From Actinophytocola sp. (GTDB lineage: Bacteria; Actinomycetota; Actinomycetes; Mycobacteriales; Pseudonocardiaceae), in contig NZ_WHTD01000012.1 of assembly GCF_009379765.1 (NCBI RefSeq), positions 16,756 through 80,755 on the forward strand: 64,000 nucleotides of DNA, in the 5' to 3' direction. Below the pieces are notes generated by a model. The model saw nothing but the letters and a program-made list of their open reading frames with translations. It was not told where the DNA came from and did no database searches. Shown in pieces: positions 10,511 to 18,671 of this stretch. Position 1 is the first letter of the stretch; each line of letters opens with the position of its first letter. The translations under genes were made by a program, and so were the position numbers.

Positions 10511-10660
10511 ATGGCCTTCATCTACAACCATCACCTTCGACGCGCGCAACCCCCGCACCCTGGCGGAGTTCTGGTCCGCCACCACCGGCTACGAGATGGT
10601 CGAGCGCACGCAGATGATCTTGTCGTCCGGTGTGACGATCACCTGGACAGCACCTCGTCG
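10511..10660 (+). pseudogene. frameshifted N-terminal remnant of a VOC (glyoxalase-like) protein
   Basis: Directly after the treZ stop, ATGGCCTTCATCTAC is followed, one base out of frame, by TITFDARNPRTLAEFWSATTGYEMVERTQ. This matches the beta-strand and 'AEFW...GYE' opening of actinobacterial VOC/glyoxalase-like proteins. The frame is broken after the fifth codon by one extra base and the rest of the domain is missing. About 120 bases of non-coding sequence follow. Unlikely to make a working protein. Confidence 0.5.
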
Positions 10661-10779
10661 GCGATGCTCCCGACCGGCGTGCACCGGGTCCTCCCGGACA
10701 ACCTCCGGCCGCCGACAGGCGAGCAGAACCGCACGTAGATGGTCTGTGTCACGCACACGATCGGCGGCTCCGACGCTGA

Positions 10780-11016
10780 ACTGCAAGACTCGCCTTCATC
10801 GCCGGAAACCTGGCGATCGAGCAGGCGTTCGTGCGGACCCACTGTCACCTGCACTTCTTCCGGCTGTCGTACAACCAGCCGTTCGGCGAGCAGACGATCG
10901 TGGAACACCGGGCGATCGTCGAGGCGCTGGTCGCCGGCCGCCCTGACCAGGCCAGGCAGGCGATGACCCACCACCTGGAGACGGCGCGGGACCGCCTGTC
11001 TAGGTTCGACACATGA
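10780..11016 (+). pseudogene. remnant of a GntR-family FCD ligand-binding domain
   Basis: An open frame without a plausible start reads LAFIAGNLAIEQAFVRTHCHLHFFRL and then HRAIVEALVAGRPDQARQAM THHLE, the C-terminal part of the FCD domain of GntR/FadR regulators. The winged-helix domain and most of the FCD domain are absent. Its TGA overlaps the ATG of the downstream VOC gene (ATGA), so the original regulator was probably coupled to that gene. Confidence 0.5.
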
Positions 11017-11390
11017 GCTGCCGACTCTCCGAACTCGTGCTGAACTGCCACGATCCCGAGGCGCTGTCCCGGTTCTGGTGCGAGGTGCTCGGCTACGTGG
11101 AGCTGGGCCGCGAGGGGGCCGACATCGAGATCGGCCCGGAGTCGGGTTTCGACAGCGCCGCGCCGACCATCGTGTTTGCGCTCGTGGCCGAGGAGAAGAC
11201 GGCTCCGCTGCGGTTCCATCTGGACGTGAACCCGGTGGACCGCGACCAGGACGCCGAACTGGAGCGACTGCTGGCGCTGGGCGCCCGTCCGGCGGACGTG
11301 GGCCAAACCGGCGACGAGTCGTGGCACGTCCTGGCCGACCCGGAAGGCAACGAGTTCTGCCTGCTCCGCCGGCGCTTGCCAGAACTTTAG
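11013..11390 (+). CDS. VOC-family (glyoxalase-like domain) protein
   Basis: A 125-residue single-domain protein: SELVLNCHDPEALSRFWCEVLGY at the start and DESWHVLADPEGNEFCLL at the end are the two ends of the glyoxalase-like VOC fold common in actinobacteria. Such proteins bind a metal or small ligand; the substrate is unknown. The ATG overlaps the stop of the preceding GntR remnant by four bases. It is a different protein from the decayed VOC fragment at 10.5 kb. Confidence 0.8.
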   Translation: MSCRLSELVLNCHDPEALSRFWCEVLGYVELGREGADIEIGPESGFDSAAPTIVFALVAEEKTAPLRFHLDVNPVDRDQDAELERLLALGARPADVGQTGDESWHVLADPEGNEFCLLRRRLPEL

Positions 11391-11451
11391 GAGCACCCGC
11401 GGGCCATCGTGTGGGCTGTGTTCAGCAGGGGTCCGTGGTGATCAGGTATCA

Positions 11452-11545
11452 CTGGCGGCCGGCCGCCGCGGCGCTACCACGAGTTGACCGACCTCGGCAA
11501 GCTGGAGCTGGGCGCACTTCTCGCCTGGGCTGATCCCCACGAGCC
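11452..11545 (+). pseudogene. PadR-type winged-helix fragment
   Basis: A short segment reads GRPPRRYHELTDLGKLELG, the wing and C-terminal helix motif of PadR-family regulators (GRPPRRYY.LTD.G). Nothing of the preceding helix-turn-helix is present and no start is available. Probably a relic; it lies between the VOC gene and the convergent glycosyltransferase. Confidence 0.4.
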
Positions 11546-11561
11546 CAGGTCTCGCCACCGG

Positions 11562-12731
11562 CTATACCCGAACGGCCAGCCCCTCCAGCTCCGGCACCAT
11601 CTCGTCCGCCGTAGGCAGCGCGTGGATCTCTGCGGCCACCCGCCCGGCCGCCTCCCGGAACGGCGGCTCCTCCAACACCCGCAACACAGCCGAACGCACC
11701 GCGGCGGGATCCGGCGGCGGCGCCTCCGCCACCATCCCGAAGTCACCCACCCGCAGGCCCGCGCCCAACGCGGCCACCCGCGACGCGTTCTCGGGCTGGT
11801 CGGCGAACTGCGGCACCACCACCATCGGCACGCCGGCCGCCAAACCGCCCAGGACCGTGCCCATCCCGCCGTGGCACACCATCACCGACGCCGCCGCGAG
11901 CACGTCCCGCTGCGGCACCCACCGCTCCACGTGCGCCTCGGCCGGGAACCCGTCGACAGAGCCGGCGTCGCCGACCGTCACCAGCAGGCGCACCGGCAGG
12001 TCGGCCAGCGACGAGACCACCGTCCGCAGCGCCGCCGACGCGAACGGGACCACCGGCGCCACCGAGCCGAACGTCACGTACACCAGCGGCAGGTCCGCGG
12101 CGGGCCACCAGGCGGGCAGCGCGGCCGGGGCCGCCGATACAGCTCGGAACCGACGCATCTCCGGGTGGCCCGGCGCCGACGGGTCCTCATAGGACAGCGG
12201 CAGCTGGGACAGTGACGGCACGGCCGCGAACGCCGAGCCGTCGGGGTCCGGCGGCAACCCGGTCTCCGACCGCAGCCGGTCCGCGTAGGGCACGATCGCC
12301 GGGAGCAGGAGGTCGTCGAACGCGGACAGGCCCAGCATCACCTGCGCCTGCGGCACCCCACGCAGCACCGCCGCGAGGTGCGAGCTCAGCTCCCCGACCT
12401 CCCGCAGCACCAGATCCGGCCGCCAGGAGTCGATCGCGTCGAGCACACCCGGGAACATCGCGCGCGGAGCGAGGTGCGCGAAGATCTCCGCCGCCGCGGC
12501 GTGGCCCAACGTCGCCACGTTCGCGAGCCGGCGCTCGTGCGCGGCCTGGTACTCCTCCGGCGGGATGTCCTCGCACAGCCGGTACGGGTAGCCGGCACGC
12601 TCGACCGCGGCAACGAACGACCGCGGCGCCGCCACCTCCACCGTGTGACCGGCCCGCAGCAGCGCGGCACCGAGCGGCAGTATCGGTCCGAAATGACCGG
12701 ACCCGGCTGTCGTGGCCATCAGCACCTTCAT
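11562..12731 (-). CDS. GT1-family (MGT-type) glycosyltransferase
   Basis: A 389-residue GT-B glycosyltransferase of the macrolide/glycopeptide UDP-sugar transferase type. The N-terminal acceptor domain begins MKVLMATTAGSGHFGPILPLGAALLRAGHTV. The C-terminal donor domain carries VERWVPQRDVLAAASVMVCH, then GGMGTVLGGLAAGVPMVVVP and QFADQPENA, the nucleotide-sugar binding signature. The start at 12731 is the MKV methionine; a longer frame to 13040 is antisense to the DUF2630 gene. No biosynthetic cluster surrounds it, so a stand-alone role such as macrolide or xenobiotic glycosylation is possible. Confidence 0.85.
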   Translation of the reverse strand: MKVLMATTAGSGHFGPILPLGAALLRAGHTVEVAAPRSFVAAVERAGYPYRLCEDIPPEEYQAAHERRLANVATLGHAAAAEIFAHLAPRAMFPGVLDAIDSWRPDLVLREVGELSSHLAAVLRGVPQAQVMLGLSAFDDLLLPAIVPYADRLRSETGLPPDPDGSAFAAVPSLSQLPLSYEDPSAPGHPEMRRFRAVSAAPAALPAWWPAADLPLVYVTFGSVAPVVPFASAALRTVVSSLADLPVRLLVTVGDAGSVDGFPAEAHVERWVPQRDVLAAASVMVCHGGMGTVLGGLAAGVPMVVVPQFADQPENASRVAALGAGLRVGDFGMVAEAPPPDPAAVRSAVLRVLEEPPFREAAGRVAAEIHALPTADEMVPELEGLAVRV

Positions 12732-12794
12732 CGGCCGACCGTAGCCTTTTCTGCGAGCATGGGCGGGGAACAACGGCCGTACGAAGGGGCAGTG

Positions 12795-13019
12795 ATGAAC
12801 GACAAGGAGATCTCGTCCCGCATCGACGAGCTCATCGACGAGGAGCACAAGCTCGAACGCGGCAGCGAGCCGGACGCGCGTCGGCTGAAGGCCCTCGAGG
12901 TCGAGCTCGACCGCTGTTGGGACCTGCTGCGCCAGCGTCACGCCCGCCGCTCCGCGGGCGAGAACCCCAACGACGCCGAGGTCAGGCCGGCCGACGTGGT
13001 GGAGGGCTATCTGCAGTGA
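12795..13019 (+). CDS. DUF2630 family protein
   Basis: A 74-residue acidic protein beginning MNDKEISSRIDELIDEEHKLERG, the conserved opening of DUF2630, followed by LDRCWDLLRQRHARR and NPNDAEVRPADVVEGYLQ. It is probably a helical hairpin or small coiled coil; function unknown. The start is preceded by a GAAGGGG ribosome-binding site. Divergent from the glycosyltransferase with a 63-base gap. Confidence 0.85.
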   Translation: MNDKEISSRIDELIDEEHKLERGSEPDARRLKALEVELDRCWDLLRQRHARRSAGENPNDAEVRPADVVEGYLQ

Positions 13020-13170
13020 GCAGCGGCCGGGTGGCGCCACGCACGGTCGTCAGCACCGGCACCGCGAGCAGCGCCCCGACGATCCCCGCCAGCTCGGCCC
13101 CGATCGTCACCGCGAGGATCACCGCCACCGGGTGCAGCTTCATCGACAGCCCGCCCCACACCCCGGACAC
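12982..13170 (-). pseudogene. C-terminal remnant of an AI-2E family (PerM-like) transporter
   Basis: The minus strand reads KLHPVAVILAVTIGAELAGI and VGALLAVPVLTTVR, the last two membrane segments of AI-2E/PerM permeases. The remaining roughly 300 residues of that family are missing and the tail overlaps the DUF2630 gene by 38 bases. It is a truncated relic. Confidence 0.55.
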
Positions 13171-13226
13171 CGGCCCGGAACGGTTCCGAGCGATCCAGTC
13201 CTTGTCCTCGCCGATCATTTCTGCTG

Positions 13227-13305
13227 GCAAGGCGCCGGTTCCTCGTACTGGCTTGTACTCGGGCGGGCCGGCAACGCCGCCAGCTGGAAGCTGGGCCGGC
13301 GAATC
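13227..13305. repeat. diverged relative of the 169-bp palindromic element core
   Basis: The block CTGGCAAGGCG, CTTGTACTCGGGC, CAACGC.GCCAG and AGCTGGGC..GCGAAT follows the same order and spacing as the centre of the three MITE-like copies in this window. The terminal arms are not recognisable. It lies in the otherwise gene-free 13171-13401 interval. Confidence 0.45.
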
Positions 13306-13401
13306 GAGTGACGAACTTCCGGCGGGGGACACTTGCACGAAACGCGCCATCCCGAACGTCGAGCGCGTCGAGGCCCGCGACGTCCGAAGCGGGGGCGTGC
13401 C

Positions 13402-14337
13402 TCAGGTGGACAGGGTGGCGACGGCGCGCACCACCATGTCCCAGAACCGCTCGGTGTCCAGGCGGACCGCGACGTCCGCGTTCGGCGGGCGGCCGGTCCG
13501 CTCGTAGAGGTCGACGACGGTGGCGCCGCGGGTGAATGTCCCGGTGAGCTCGATGTCCAGCCGGGTGCGGGTGGTGCCGACGACATCGGGCTCGGCCAGC
13601 AGCGCCACCGCGATCGGGTCGTGCAGCGGCGGCGCAGGGAAGCCCCAGATGTCGTGGTAGGTGCCGGCGAAGAAGTCGAGCAGCTCGACGCAGACGCGGG
13701 CGAGTGGGCTGCCGATCGCGGCGATGCGCCGCTGGACGGCCTCGTCGGCGAGCGCCTGGTGGGTGACGTTGAGGCCGACCATCGTCACCGGGATCCCGCT
13801 GTGCAGCACGATGTCCGCGGCCTCGGGGTCGGCGTAGACGTTGAACTCGGCGCAGGGTGTGACGTTGCCCTGCTCGGTGCTGCCGCCCATGAACACGACC
13901 CGCTCGATCATGGCGGCGACGTCCGGGGCGGCGAGCAGCAGCGCGGCGACGTTGGTGAGCGGTCCGGTGGCGACGACGGTGACCTGCTCGGCCCGTCCGC
14001 GCAGCAGGTCACGCAGGTAGCCGACGCCGTCGGTGCTGGTGACCGGGGTGACCGGCGGGCCGAAGCCGGGACCGTCCAACCCGGACTCACCGTGCACATC
14101 AGCGGCGACAATCTGGTTGCCGCGCAACGGTTTCGCCCGCCCGGCCACGATCGGAACACCCGCGATGCCAGCGACATCGCAGATCCGCCTGGCGTTGCGG
14201 GTGGTCTTGTCGAGCGTCTGGTTGCCGGCCACGGTGCTGATCGCGAGCAGCCGCACCGCCGGGTGGGCGGCGGCGAGCACGATCGCCAGCGCGTCGTCGT
14301 GCCCGGGGTCGCAGTCGAGGATGATCGGCGTGGCCAC
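13402..14337 (-). CDS. inosine/uridine-preferring nucleoside hydrolase
   Basis: A 311-residue enzyme that splits the N-glycosidic bond of ribonucleosides to a base and ribose. The N-terminal calcium-binding signature DCDPGHDDALA is complete, followed by STVAGNQTLDKTTRNA, VHGESGLDG and the C-terminal HDPIAVALL with the conserved Asp. Length and motifs fit the IunH/RihA/RihB superfamily; the preferred base cannot be assigned. The start is GTG 14337. It is divergent from the NAD(P)H-binding protein with a 37-base gap. Confidence 0.92.
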   Translation of the reverse strand: MATPIILDCDPGHDDALAIVLAAAHPAVRLLAISTVAGNQTLDKTTRNARRICDVAGIAGVPIVAGRAKPLRGNQIVAADVHGESGLDGPGFGPPVTPVTSTDGVGYLRDLLRGRAEQVTVVATGPLTNVAALLLAAPDVAAMIERVVFMGGSTEQGNVTPCAEFNVYADPEAADIVLHSGIPVTMVGLNVTHQALADEAVQRRIAAIGSPLARVCVELLDFFAGTYHDIWGFPAPPLHDPIAVALLAEPDVVGTTRTRLDIELTGTFTRGATVVDLYERTGRPPNADVAVRLDTERFWDMVVRAVATLST

Positions 14338-14374
14338 GGGCCGAGAGTATGCCGGCCGGCGGTACGGTCGCGGG

Positions 14375-15028
14375 GTGAAGGTGCTGGTGTTCGGCGCGAC
14401 CGGGATGGTCGGCCAGGGTGTGGTCCGCGAGTGCCTGCTGGCCGCGGACGTCGAGTCGGTCGTGGCGGTCGGTCGCAGCTCCGCGGGGGTGTCCGACCCG
14501 AAGCTCCGCGAGGTGCGGCGCCCGGACCTGTTCGACCTCGCCGGTGTCGCCGAGCTGTCCGGTGTGGACGCGTGCTTCTTCTGCCTGGGCGTGCCGTCCA
14601 GCGGGATGAGCGAGGCGGACTACACGAGGGTCACGCACGACCTGACCCTGTACGTCGCCTCGGTGCTCGACCCGTCGGCGGTGTTCGTGTACGTGTCGGG
14701 CCAGGGCGCGGACCGCACCGAGAAGGGCCGGGTCATGTGGGCGCGGGTGCGCGGCCGGACGGAGAACGCGCTGCTCGACGGCCCGCTCGACGCGTACATC
14801 CTGCGGCCGGGCTACATCCAGCCACGGCACGGCGCGCGGTCGAAGGTGGCGCTGTATCGGACGATGTACCGGGTGACGTCGGTGCTGTACCCGCTGCTGC
14901 GCCTGGTGCTCCGCGACCACATCACGACGACGGAGACGGTGGGCAGGGCGATGCTCGCGCTGGCCCGAGGCGGCGGCGCCGACACGAGAGTCCTGAACAG
15001 CCCGGAGATGAACGCCCTGGCCCGCTGA
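14375..15028 (+). CDS. NAD(P)H-binding (atypical SDR/epimerase-like) protein
   Basis: A 217-residue Rossmann protein: KVLVFGATGMVGQGVVRECL is the dinucleotide-binding glycine motif, and the length without a large substrate domain fits the atypical short-chain dehydrogenases (NmrA/HTATIP2-like). FVYVSGQGAD and YILRPGYIQP are conserved strand ends. The start is GTG 14375; the upstream extension is antisense to the nucleoside hydrolase. The substrate is unknown. Confidence 0.8.
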   Translation: MKVLVFGATGMVGQGVVRECLLAADVESVVAVGRSSAGVSDPKLREVRRPDLFDLAGVAELSGVDACFFCLGVPSSGMSEADYTRVTHDLTLYVASVLDPSAVFVYVSGQGADRTEKGRVMWARVRGRTENALLDGPLDAYILRPGYIQPRHGARSKVALYRTMYRVTSVLYPLLRLVLRDHITTTETVGRAMLALARGGGADTRVLNSPEMNALAR

Positions 15029-15042
15029 CGGCCGCCCGGCGT

Positions 15043-16140
15043 TCAGTCGTTGACCGAAGGCAGGATCGCACGGGCCGCGTCGTGGCGGAGGCCGGTGGCC
15101 TGGAGGAGGTCGACCGCGACCGAGCGGAGCTGCGCGGCGACGACCTGGGCGGAGAAGCCGCTGTGCGCGAGGCTGTCGGTGTCGACGGTGGCCGCGGCGT
15201 CGCGAAGGGCCTCGCGGGTGGCGGTGGTGTCCTCGCCCAGCTCGGCGGCGAGCAGCTTGGTGGCGGCGGCGAGCTTGCGCAGCCCTTCCGGCAGGGCGGG
15301 CGGGACCGGCTCGTCGTCGGAGAGTGCGGACCGGGTGCGGCGGAGCAGAACGCGGCAGTTGCGCAGCGCGTGGTCGAGCGGCTCGGCCGCGTCCAGATAG
15401 GACCGCAGCAGGTGGCGTTGGCGGCGGTGCAGGGGTGAGATCGCGAGGATCTCGCGGGCGGTGCGCAGGGCGTTGCGGTAGTCGTCGATGGGTTGCTGGG
15501 TGCGGATGCGGCGCAGCGCGCGGGCGGCGAGGTCGCGGTCGTGGCCGTCGAGCGCGTCGGCGGCGGCGGTGAGGGCGGTGGTGAGCTCGGCGATCATCTG
15601 GCGGGCGTGCTTGCGGGCGATCTCGGGTGGGTTGCCGGGGAGCACGGCGATCGCGGCGAGCCCGAGGACGCCGCCGATGAGCGCGTCGAGCATGCGGTCG
15701 ATGCCGTCGGTGCCGCCGGGCGGGAGCAACGTCGCGACGAGGACGGCCGACGAGCCGGCCTGCAACGTGACGAGCGGCCCGCCGTCGAGGAGGACGGCGG
15801 TGGTCATGGCGAGCGCGAGCACGAGCGCGATCTGCCAGGGCCCGGTGCCGATGCTGCTGACGAGCAGATCCCCGACCCCGATGCCGAGGCTCACCCCGAC
15901 GACGAGCTCGACGACCCGCCGCAGCCGCTGCTGCCCGAGCCCGACGCCGATGCAGATGACGACCGCGATCGGCGCGAAGAACGGCCGGGCGTGCTGAAAC
16001 ACCTGGGTGGCGACGAGCCAGGCGAGGGCCGCGGCGACCGCGCACTGGAGGATGGGTAGCGCCATCCGCCGCAACAGGAGGACCCGCTGCCGCGCCACTG
16101 CCCGAACCCGCGCCCGAACCCGCGCCCGACTGACTCGCAC
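15043..16140 (-). CDS. FUSC-family / aromatic acid exporter-like membrane protein
   Basis: A 365-residue inner-membrane protein. The first 165 residues contain about five or six hydrophobic segments (PILQCAVAAALAWLVATQVF, FFAPIAVVICIGVGLG, IALVLALAMTTAVLL, ALIGGVLGLAAIAVLPG); the last 200 form a basic cytoplasmic helical domain. This layout matches FUSC/aromatic-acid-exporter proteins (half-length actinobacterial form). The start may be GTG 16140 or the later ATG of MALPILQC. Convergent with the upstream plus-strand gene, only 14 bases apart. Confidence 0.8.
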   Translation of the reverse strand: MRVSRARVRARVRAVARQRVLLLRRMALPILQCAVAAALAWLVATQVFQHARPFFAPIAVVICIGVGLGQQRLRRVVELVVGVSLGIGVGDLLVSSIGTGPWQIALVLALAMTTAVLLDGGPLVTLQAGSSAVLVATLLPPGGTDGIDRMLDALIGGVLGLAAIAVLPGNPPEIARKHARQMIAELTTALTAAADALDGHDRDLAARALRRIRTQQPIDDYRNALRTAREILAISPLHRRQRHLLRSYLDAAEPLDHALRNCRVLLRRTRSALSDDEPVPPALPEGLRKLAAATKLLAAELGEDTTATREALRDAAATVDTDSLAHSGFSAQVVAAQLRSVAVDLLQATGLRHDAARAILPSVND

Positions 16141-16380
16141 GGGAAGCCAGGCTAATGAACGAACGGCTCGCCGCGCAGTCCGAGAGGCCGCCGACCCGCC
16201 GCCGACCTTGGCCCCCGGCCCCCGGTATCCATTTTAGTGGCGGACACCGACAACCCCGGGCGATGTGGGTTTTGACTGTGGACGGTCCCGCGCCAGGACC
16301 GGGCTGTCCACAGCCTCGGTCGGCGTGGCCCGACACTGTCGGTGCCCGTCGGTACGCTGGATGTCGGGGGGCCGGAGGCC

Positions 16381-16401
16381 AGGCCCGGTCAGGCCGGGCC
16401 T
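16381..16401 (-). terminator. hairpin at the end of the NAD(P)-dependent oxidoreductase gene
   Basis: AGGCCCGG at 16381-16388 and CCGGGCCT at 16394-16401 form a perfect 8-bp stem with a 5-base loop that contains the stop codon of the minus-strand gene. It is GC-rich without a U-tract, as is usual for actinobacterial intrinsic terminators. The 16141-16380 interval upstream shows no gene. Confidence 0.5.
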
Positions 16402-17003
16402 ACCGCCACCAAGGCTCGATGGTGGTGGGACTGCTCGATCTCCTCCACCACCGCGGCGGCCAGATCGGCATACGAGAACGGTGCGGCCGGCAGCGCATGG
16501 GTGTCGCCGAAGCGGTAGCGGCCCATGCCCGGGGCGTCCGGGTCCAGGGTCGTGGGCGGCGGGGCCAGGACCACCCAGTCGAGAGCCGACGCCTTCAGCA
16601 GCTCGAGCTCCGCCACATGGCCCAGGGTGAACTCCCTCGCCCCGGCCGGGAAGTCCGGGGCCTCGTACAGCGGGGTGCCGGACGCGTCGGCCAGCACGGT
16701 GCCGATGCCGATCGCGATCAGGCGAGGGGTGGCCAGGCCGGCGATCAGCGTGCGCGTCGCGGCGGTGTAGAAGCCTGTTGACGACATGTCCAGGCGCGCG
16801 GCGGCGTTGACGGCCACGTCGTGCCCGGCGGACAAGGTCGCCACGTCGTCGGGGTCGGTCACGTCTCCTCGCTCGGTAGTCAGGGCCGGATGGCGCCCCG
16901 GGTCGCGGACCACGGCGGTCACCTCGTGGCCGCGCGCCAGTGCATGGGTCACGATGCGGCGACCCGCCCGGCCGCCCGCGCCGAAGACGACGATCTTGCT
17001 CAT
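16389..17003 (-). CDS. NAD(P)-dependent oxidoreductase (NmrA/atypical SDR type)
   Basis: A 204-residue protein beginning MSKIVVFGAGGRAGRRIVTH, a Rossmann nucleotide-binding motif, with later RLIAIGIGTVLADASGTPLY and LDWVVLAPPPTTLDP. This matches the small NAD(P)H-binding proteins often paired with HxlR regulators. The start is the ATG at 17003; 87 bases separate it from the divergent HxlR gene, and the pair is probably a redox- or electrophile-responsive regulator/target unit. Confidence 0.85.
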   Translation of the reverse strand: MSKIVVFGAGGRAGRRIVTHALARGHEVTAVVRDPGRHPALTTERGDVTDPDDVATLSAGHDVAVNAAARLDMSSTGFYTAATRTLIAGLATPRLIAIGIGTVLADASGTPLYEAPDFPAGAREFTLGHVAELELLKASALDWVVLAPPPTTLDPDAPGMGRYRFGDTHALPAAPFSYADLAAAVVEEIEQSHHHRALVAVGPA

Positions 17004-17090
17004 GGAAAGCCTCCTCCGTCGGCTGATGATCGGCACGGTAGGAGGCCCGACCCCGGTTTCCGCAACGATAGTGTGCGTAACCTGGGAAGC

Positions 17091-17453
17091 ATGGCCGAGC
17101 CGCTGGACCCCGACATGTTCACCGACTGCCTCACCGAGCCGCTGCCGATGCGTGTCGGTGTCAAGTGGACGGCCAAGATCATCACCTGCCTCCGGGACGG
17201 GCCGCGGCGGTTCTCCGAGCTGACCGTCCCGCTGCGGGGCATCACGCCCAAGGTGCTCACCGAGTCGCTGCGGGCGCTCGAACGCGACGGCATGCTCACC
17301 CGCACCGCCCACGACGAGATCCCGCCCCGCGTCACCTACGAGCTCACCCCGCTCGGCCACACCCTGTTCGAGCCCATGGCCGCACAGTGCGCCTGGACCC
17401 GACAACACCTCGCCGAGCTGCGCCGCGCGCGCGAGTCCTTCGCCGCTCGCTAA
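17091..17453 (+). CDS. HxlR-family transcriptional regulator
   Basis: A 120-residue winged-helix protein of HxlR type: VGVKWTAKIITCLRDGPRRF and SELTVPLRGITPKVLTESLR form the HTH, ALERDGMLTRT the recognition/wing region, and PPRVTYELTPLGHTLFEPM the wing, all in the expected order. A cysteine precedes the domain (FTDCLTEP) and another lies in the first helix, which could make it redox sensing. It probably controls the divergent oxidoreductase. Confidence 0.9.
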   Translation: MAEPLDPDMFTDCLTEPLPMRVGVKWTAKIITCLRDGPRRFSELTVPLRGITPKVLTESLRALERDGMLTRTAHDEIPPRVTYELTPLGHTLFEPMAAQCAWTRQHLAELRRARESFAAR

Positions 17454-17552
17454 TCAGCGGGCCCCCGGACCCGGACTTAGACTCGGTTCCTAGGCAGTCG
17501 CCCGGACGATAAGCCGCGTGCCGTTGGCCGCGCGGCTGGTCTGCGAGGAACC

Positions 17553-18065
17553 ATGCGCCACGAGCAGGACCCGGACAGAACCCGGCTCGATCCCTACCCG
17601 GCCGCTGATCCGCCGACGGTGCGGCAACCCGCGGCATCCCACACCCCGGAGCCGCCGCCGGCGTCCACTCCGCGCACCACCGGACCGTACGAGGACGAGG
17701 TCGTCGAGGAAGGCGTCACGAACCCGGACTACCGGCGGATTCGCACGGTCAACATCGTCTGCACGGTCATCAACGTGATCACCGTGGCGTTCGCCGCCGT
17801 GCTCGGCGTGCACATCGTGCTGGTGCTGGGCGAGGCGAACATGGCCAACGGCTTCGCATCCTTTGTGGACAGCTGGGCGTCCGGTGTCCGGCTGGGCCTC
17901 AACGGTCTGTTCACCCCGGACAACGCCAAGCTGGCCACGCTGTTCAACGAGGGCCTCGCCGCCATCCTGTGGCTCGTGATCGGCGGCGTGCTCACCTACC
18001 TGATCCGCCGGTTCGCCCTGCCCGGCCCGCGCCGGCTGCGGCGTTACCGCCGCGTCGTCCGCTGA
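17553..18065 (+). CDS. hypothetical membrane protein with two TM segments
   Basis: A 170-residue protein with a 60-residue proline- and acid-rich cytoplasmic N terminus (QDPDRTRLDPYPAADPPT). Two hydrophobic segments follow: TVNIVCTVINVITVAFAAVL extending to VHIVLVLG, and LAAILWLVIGGVLTYLI. A basic C terminus (RRLRRYRRVVR) closes it. No family recognised. The topology suggests both ends in the cytoplasm. Confidence 0.7.
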   Translation: MRHEQDPDRTRLDPYPAADPPTVRQPAASHTPEPPPASTPRTTGPYEDEVVEEGVTNPDYRRIRTVNIVCTVINVITVAFAAVLGVHIVLVLGEANMANGFASFVDSWASGVRLGLNGLFTPDNAKLATLFNEGLAAILWLVIGGVLTYLIRRFALPGPRRLRRYRRVVR

Positions 18066-18074
18066 CCCAACGCC

Positions 18075-18300
18075 TTCGCCCACGACCGTGAGGGCGGCCA
18101 GCAGGTTCTCCACAGGCCGCCTCACGGTCCTTGGCGCGCAGCACGGGCGACGGGTGCATCGTGGTCACGACCCGCCTGACCGATCCGGCATCGACACGAC
18201 CGTGCCGCGCTCCTCGGACACTCGGAAGTCCTGGTCCAGCAACGACTTCGCCGCGGTCGCGCCCAGGCACCGGGGAAAGCGACACGCACGGGCCCACGGC
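18075..18300 (-). pseudogene. uracil-DNA glycosylase (UdgX-like) C-terminal remnant
   Basis: Across three reading frames the minus strand keeps, in order, CLGATAAKSLLDQDFRVS, VVTTMHPSPVLRAKDRE and VENLLAALTVVGEG. These match the 'CLGATAA..LLG.DFRV', 'HPS.VLR' and C-terminal helix of the UdgX/family 4 uracil-DNA glycosylase group. The N-terminal two thirds, including the Fe-S ligands and the active-site block, are gone and at least two frameshifts separate the pieces. Confidence 0.55.
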
Positions 18301-18302
18301 GG

Positions 18303-18434
18303 GACGACAACCTCGCGCACGAGCTCGACGGCATGCTCCGCGCCAACCGCCCGAACCGCGCCGAGGAGTGGCGTGAGTCCGAGATGCCGGCGGACGACGA
18401 GCCGGCTCCCTGGGAGGAGCCTCGTCAGGATTGA
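18303..18434 (+). pseudogene. start-less acidic coding fragment
   Basis: A plus-strand frame ending at TGA 18432-18434 reads DDNLAHELDGMLRANRPNRA and EEWRESEMPADDEPAPWEE with consistent G/C third positions. No start codon lies in frame. It looks like the 3' end of a lost gene of unknown family that once converged on the uracil-DNA glycosylase. Confidence 0.3.
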
Positions 18435-18602
18435 CCGGTCACCCAACGGGTATGCCCGTGCCACGGCCGCGGCACGCCCGGGAGCGCTCGTGGTCGAGAT
18501 CCCGCGAGTTGAGACAACCAGCTGGCGGGGTCGCCGGCGGTCGGGCCCCGGTCCGACCGCCGAGGAGCCCGGGAAACCCGCGAGCCCGACACCCGCGGCG
18601 CC

Positions 18603-18671
18603 AACGTTGGACTCGCGGGTTCCGAACGTTGGACTCGCGGGTTCTGGGTGTTGGACTCGCGGGTTCTTGGG
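18603..18671. repeat. 22-23 bp tandem repeat, about three units
   Basis: Three successive copies of the unit AACGTTGGACTCGCGGGTTC (plus two to four variable bases) start at 18603, 18625 and about 18648. The array ends directly at the stop codon of the minus-strand DUF1304 gene (18672). Each unit contains GGAC/GT(T/C)C arms and AACGTT, so adjacent units can pair. The same unit recurs at 38.3, 48.1 and 52.9 kb. Confidence 0.85.

Noticed and set aside
4249..10585. Long antisense open frames (600-750 codons) opposite glgX, treY and treZ
   Set aside because: They follow from the strong third-position GC bias. Their translations are low-complexity (Arg/Val/Gly/His) with no motifs, whereas the plus strand carries complete GH13 catalytic sets.
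16141..16388. Possible small gene between the FUSC gene and the oxidoreductase
   Set aside because: No frame has a start with a ribosome-binding site plus coding character; only the terminator hairpin is supported.
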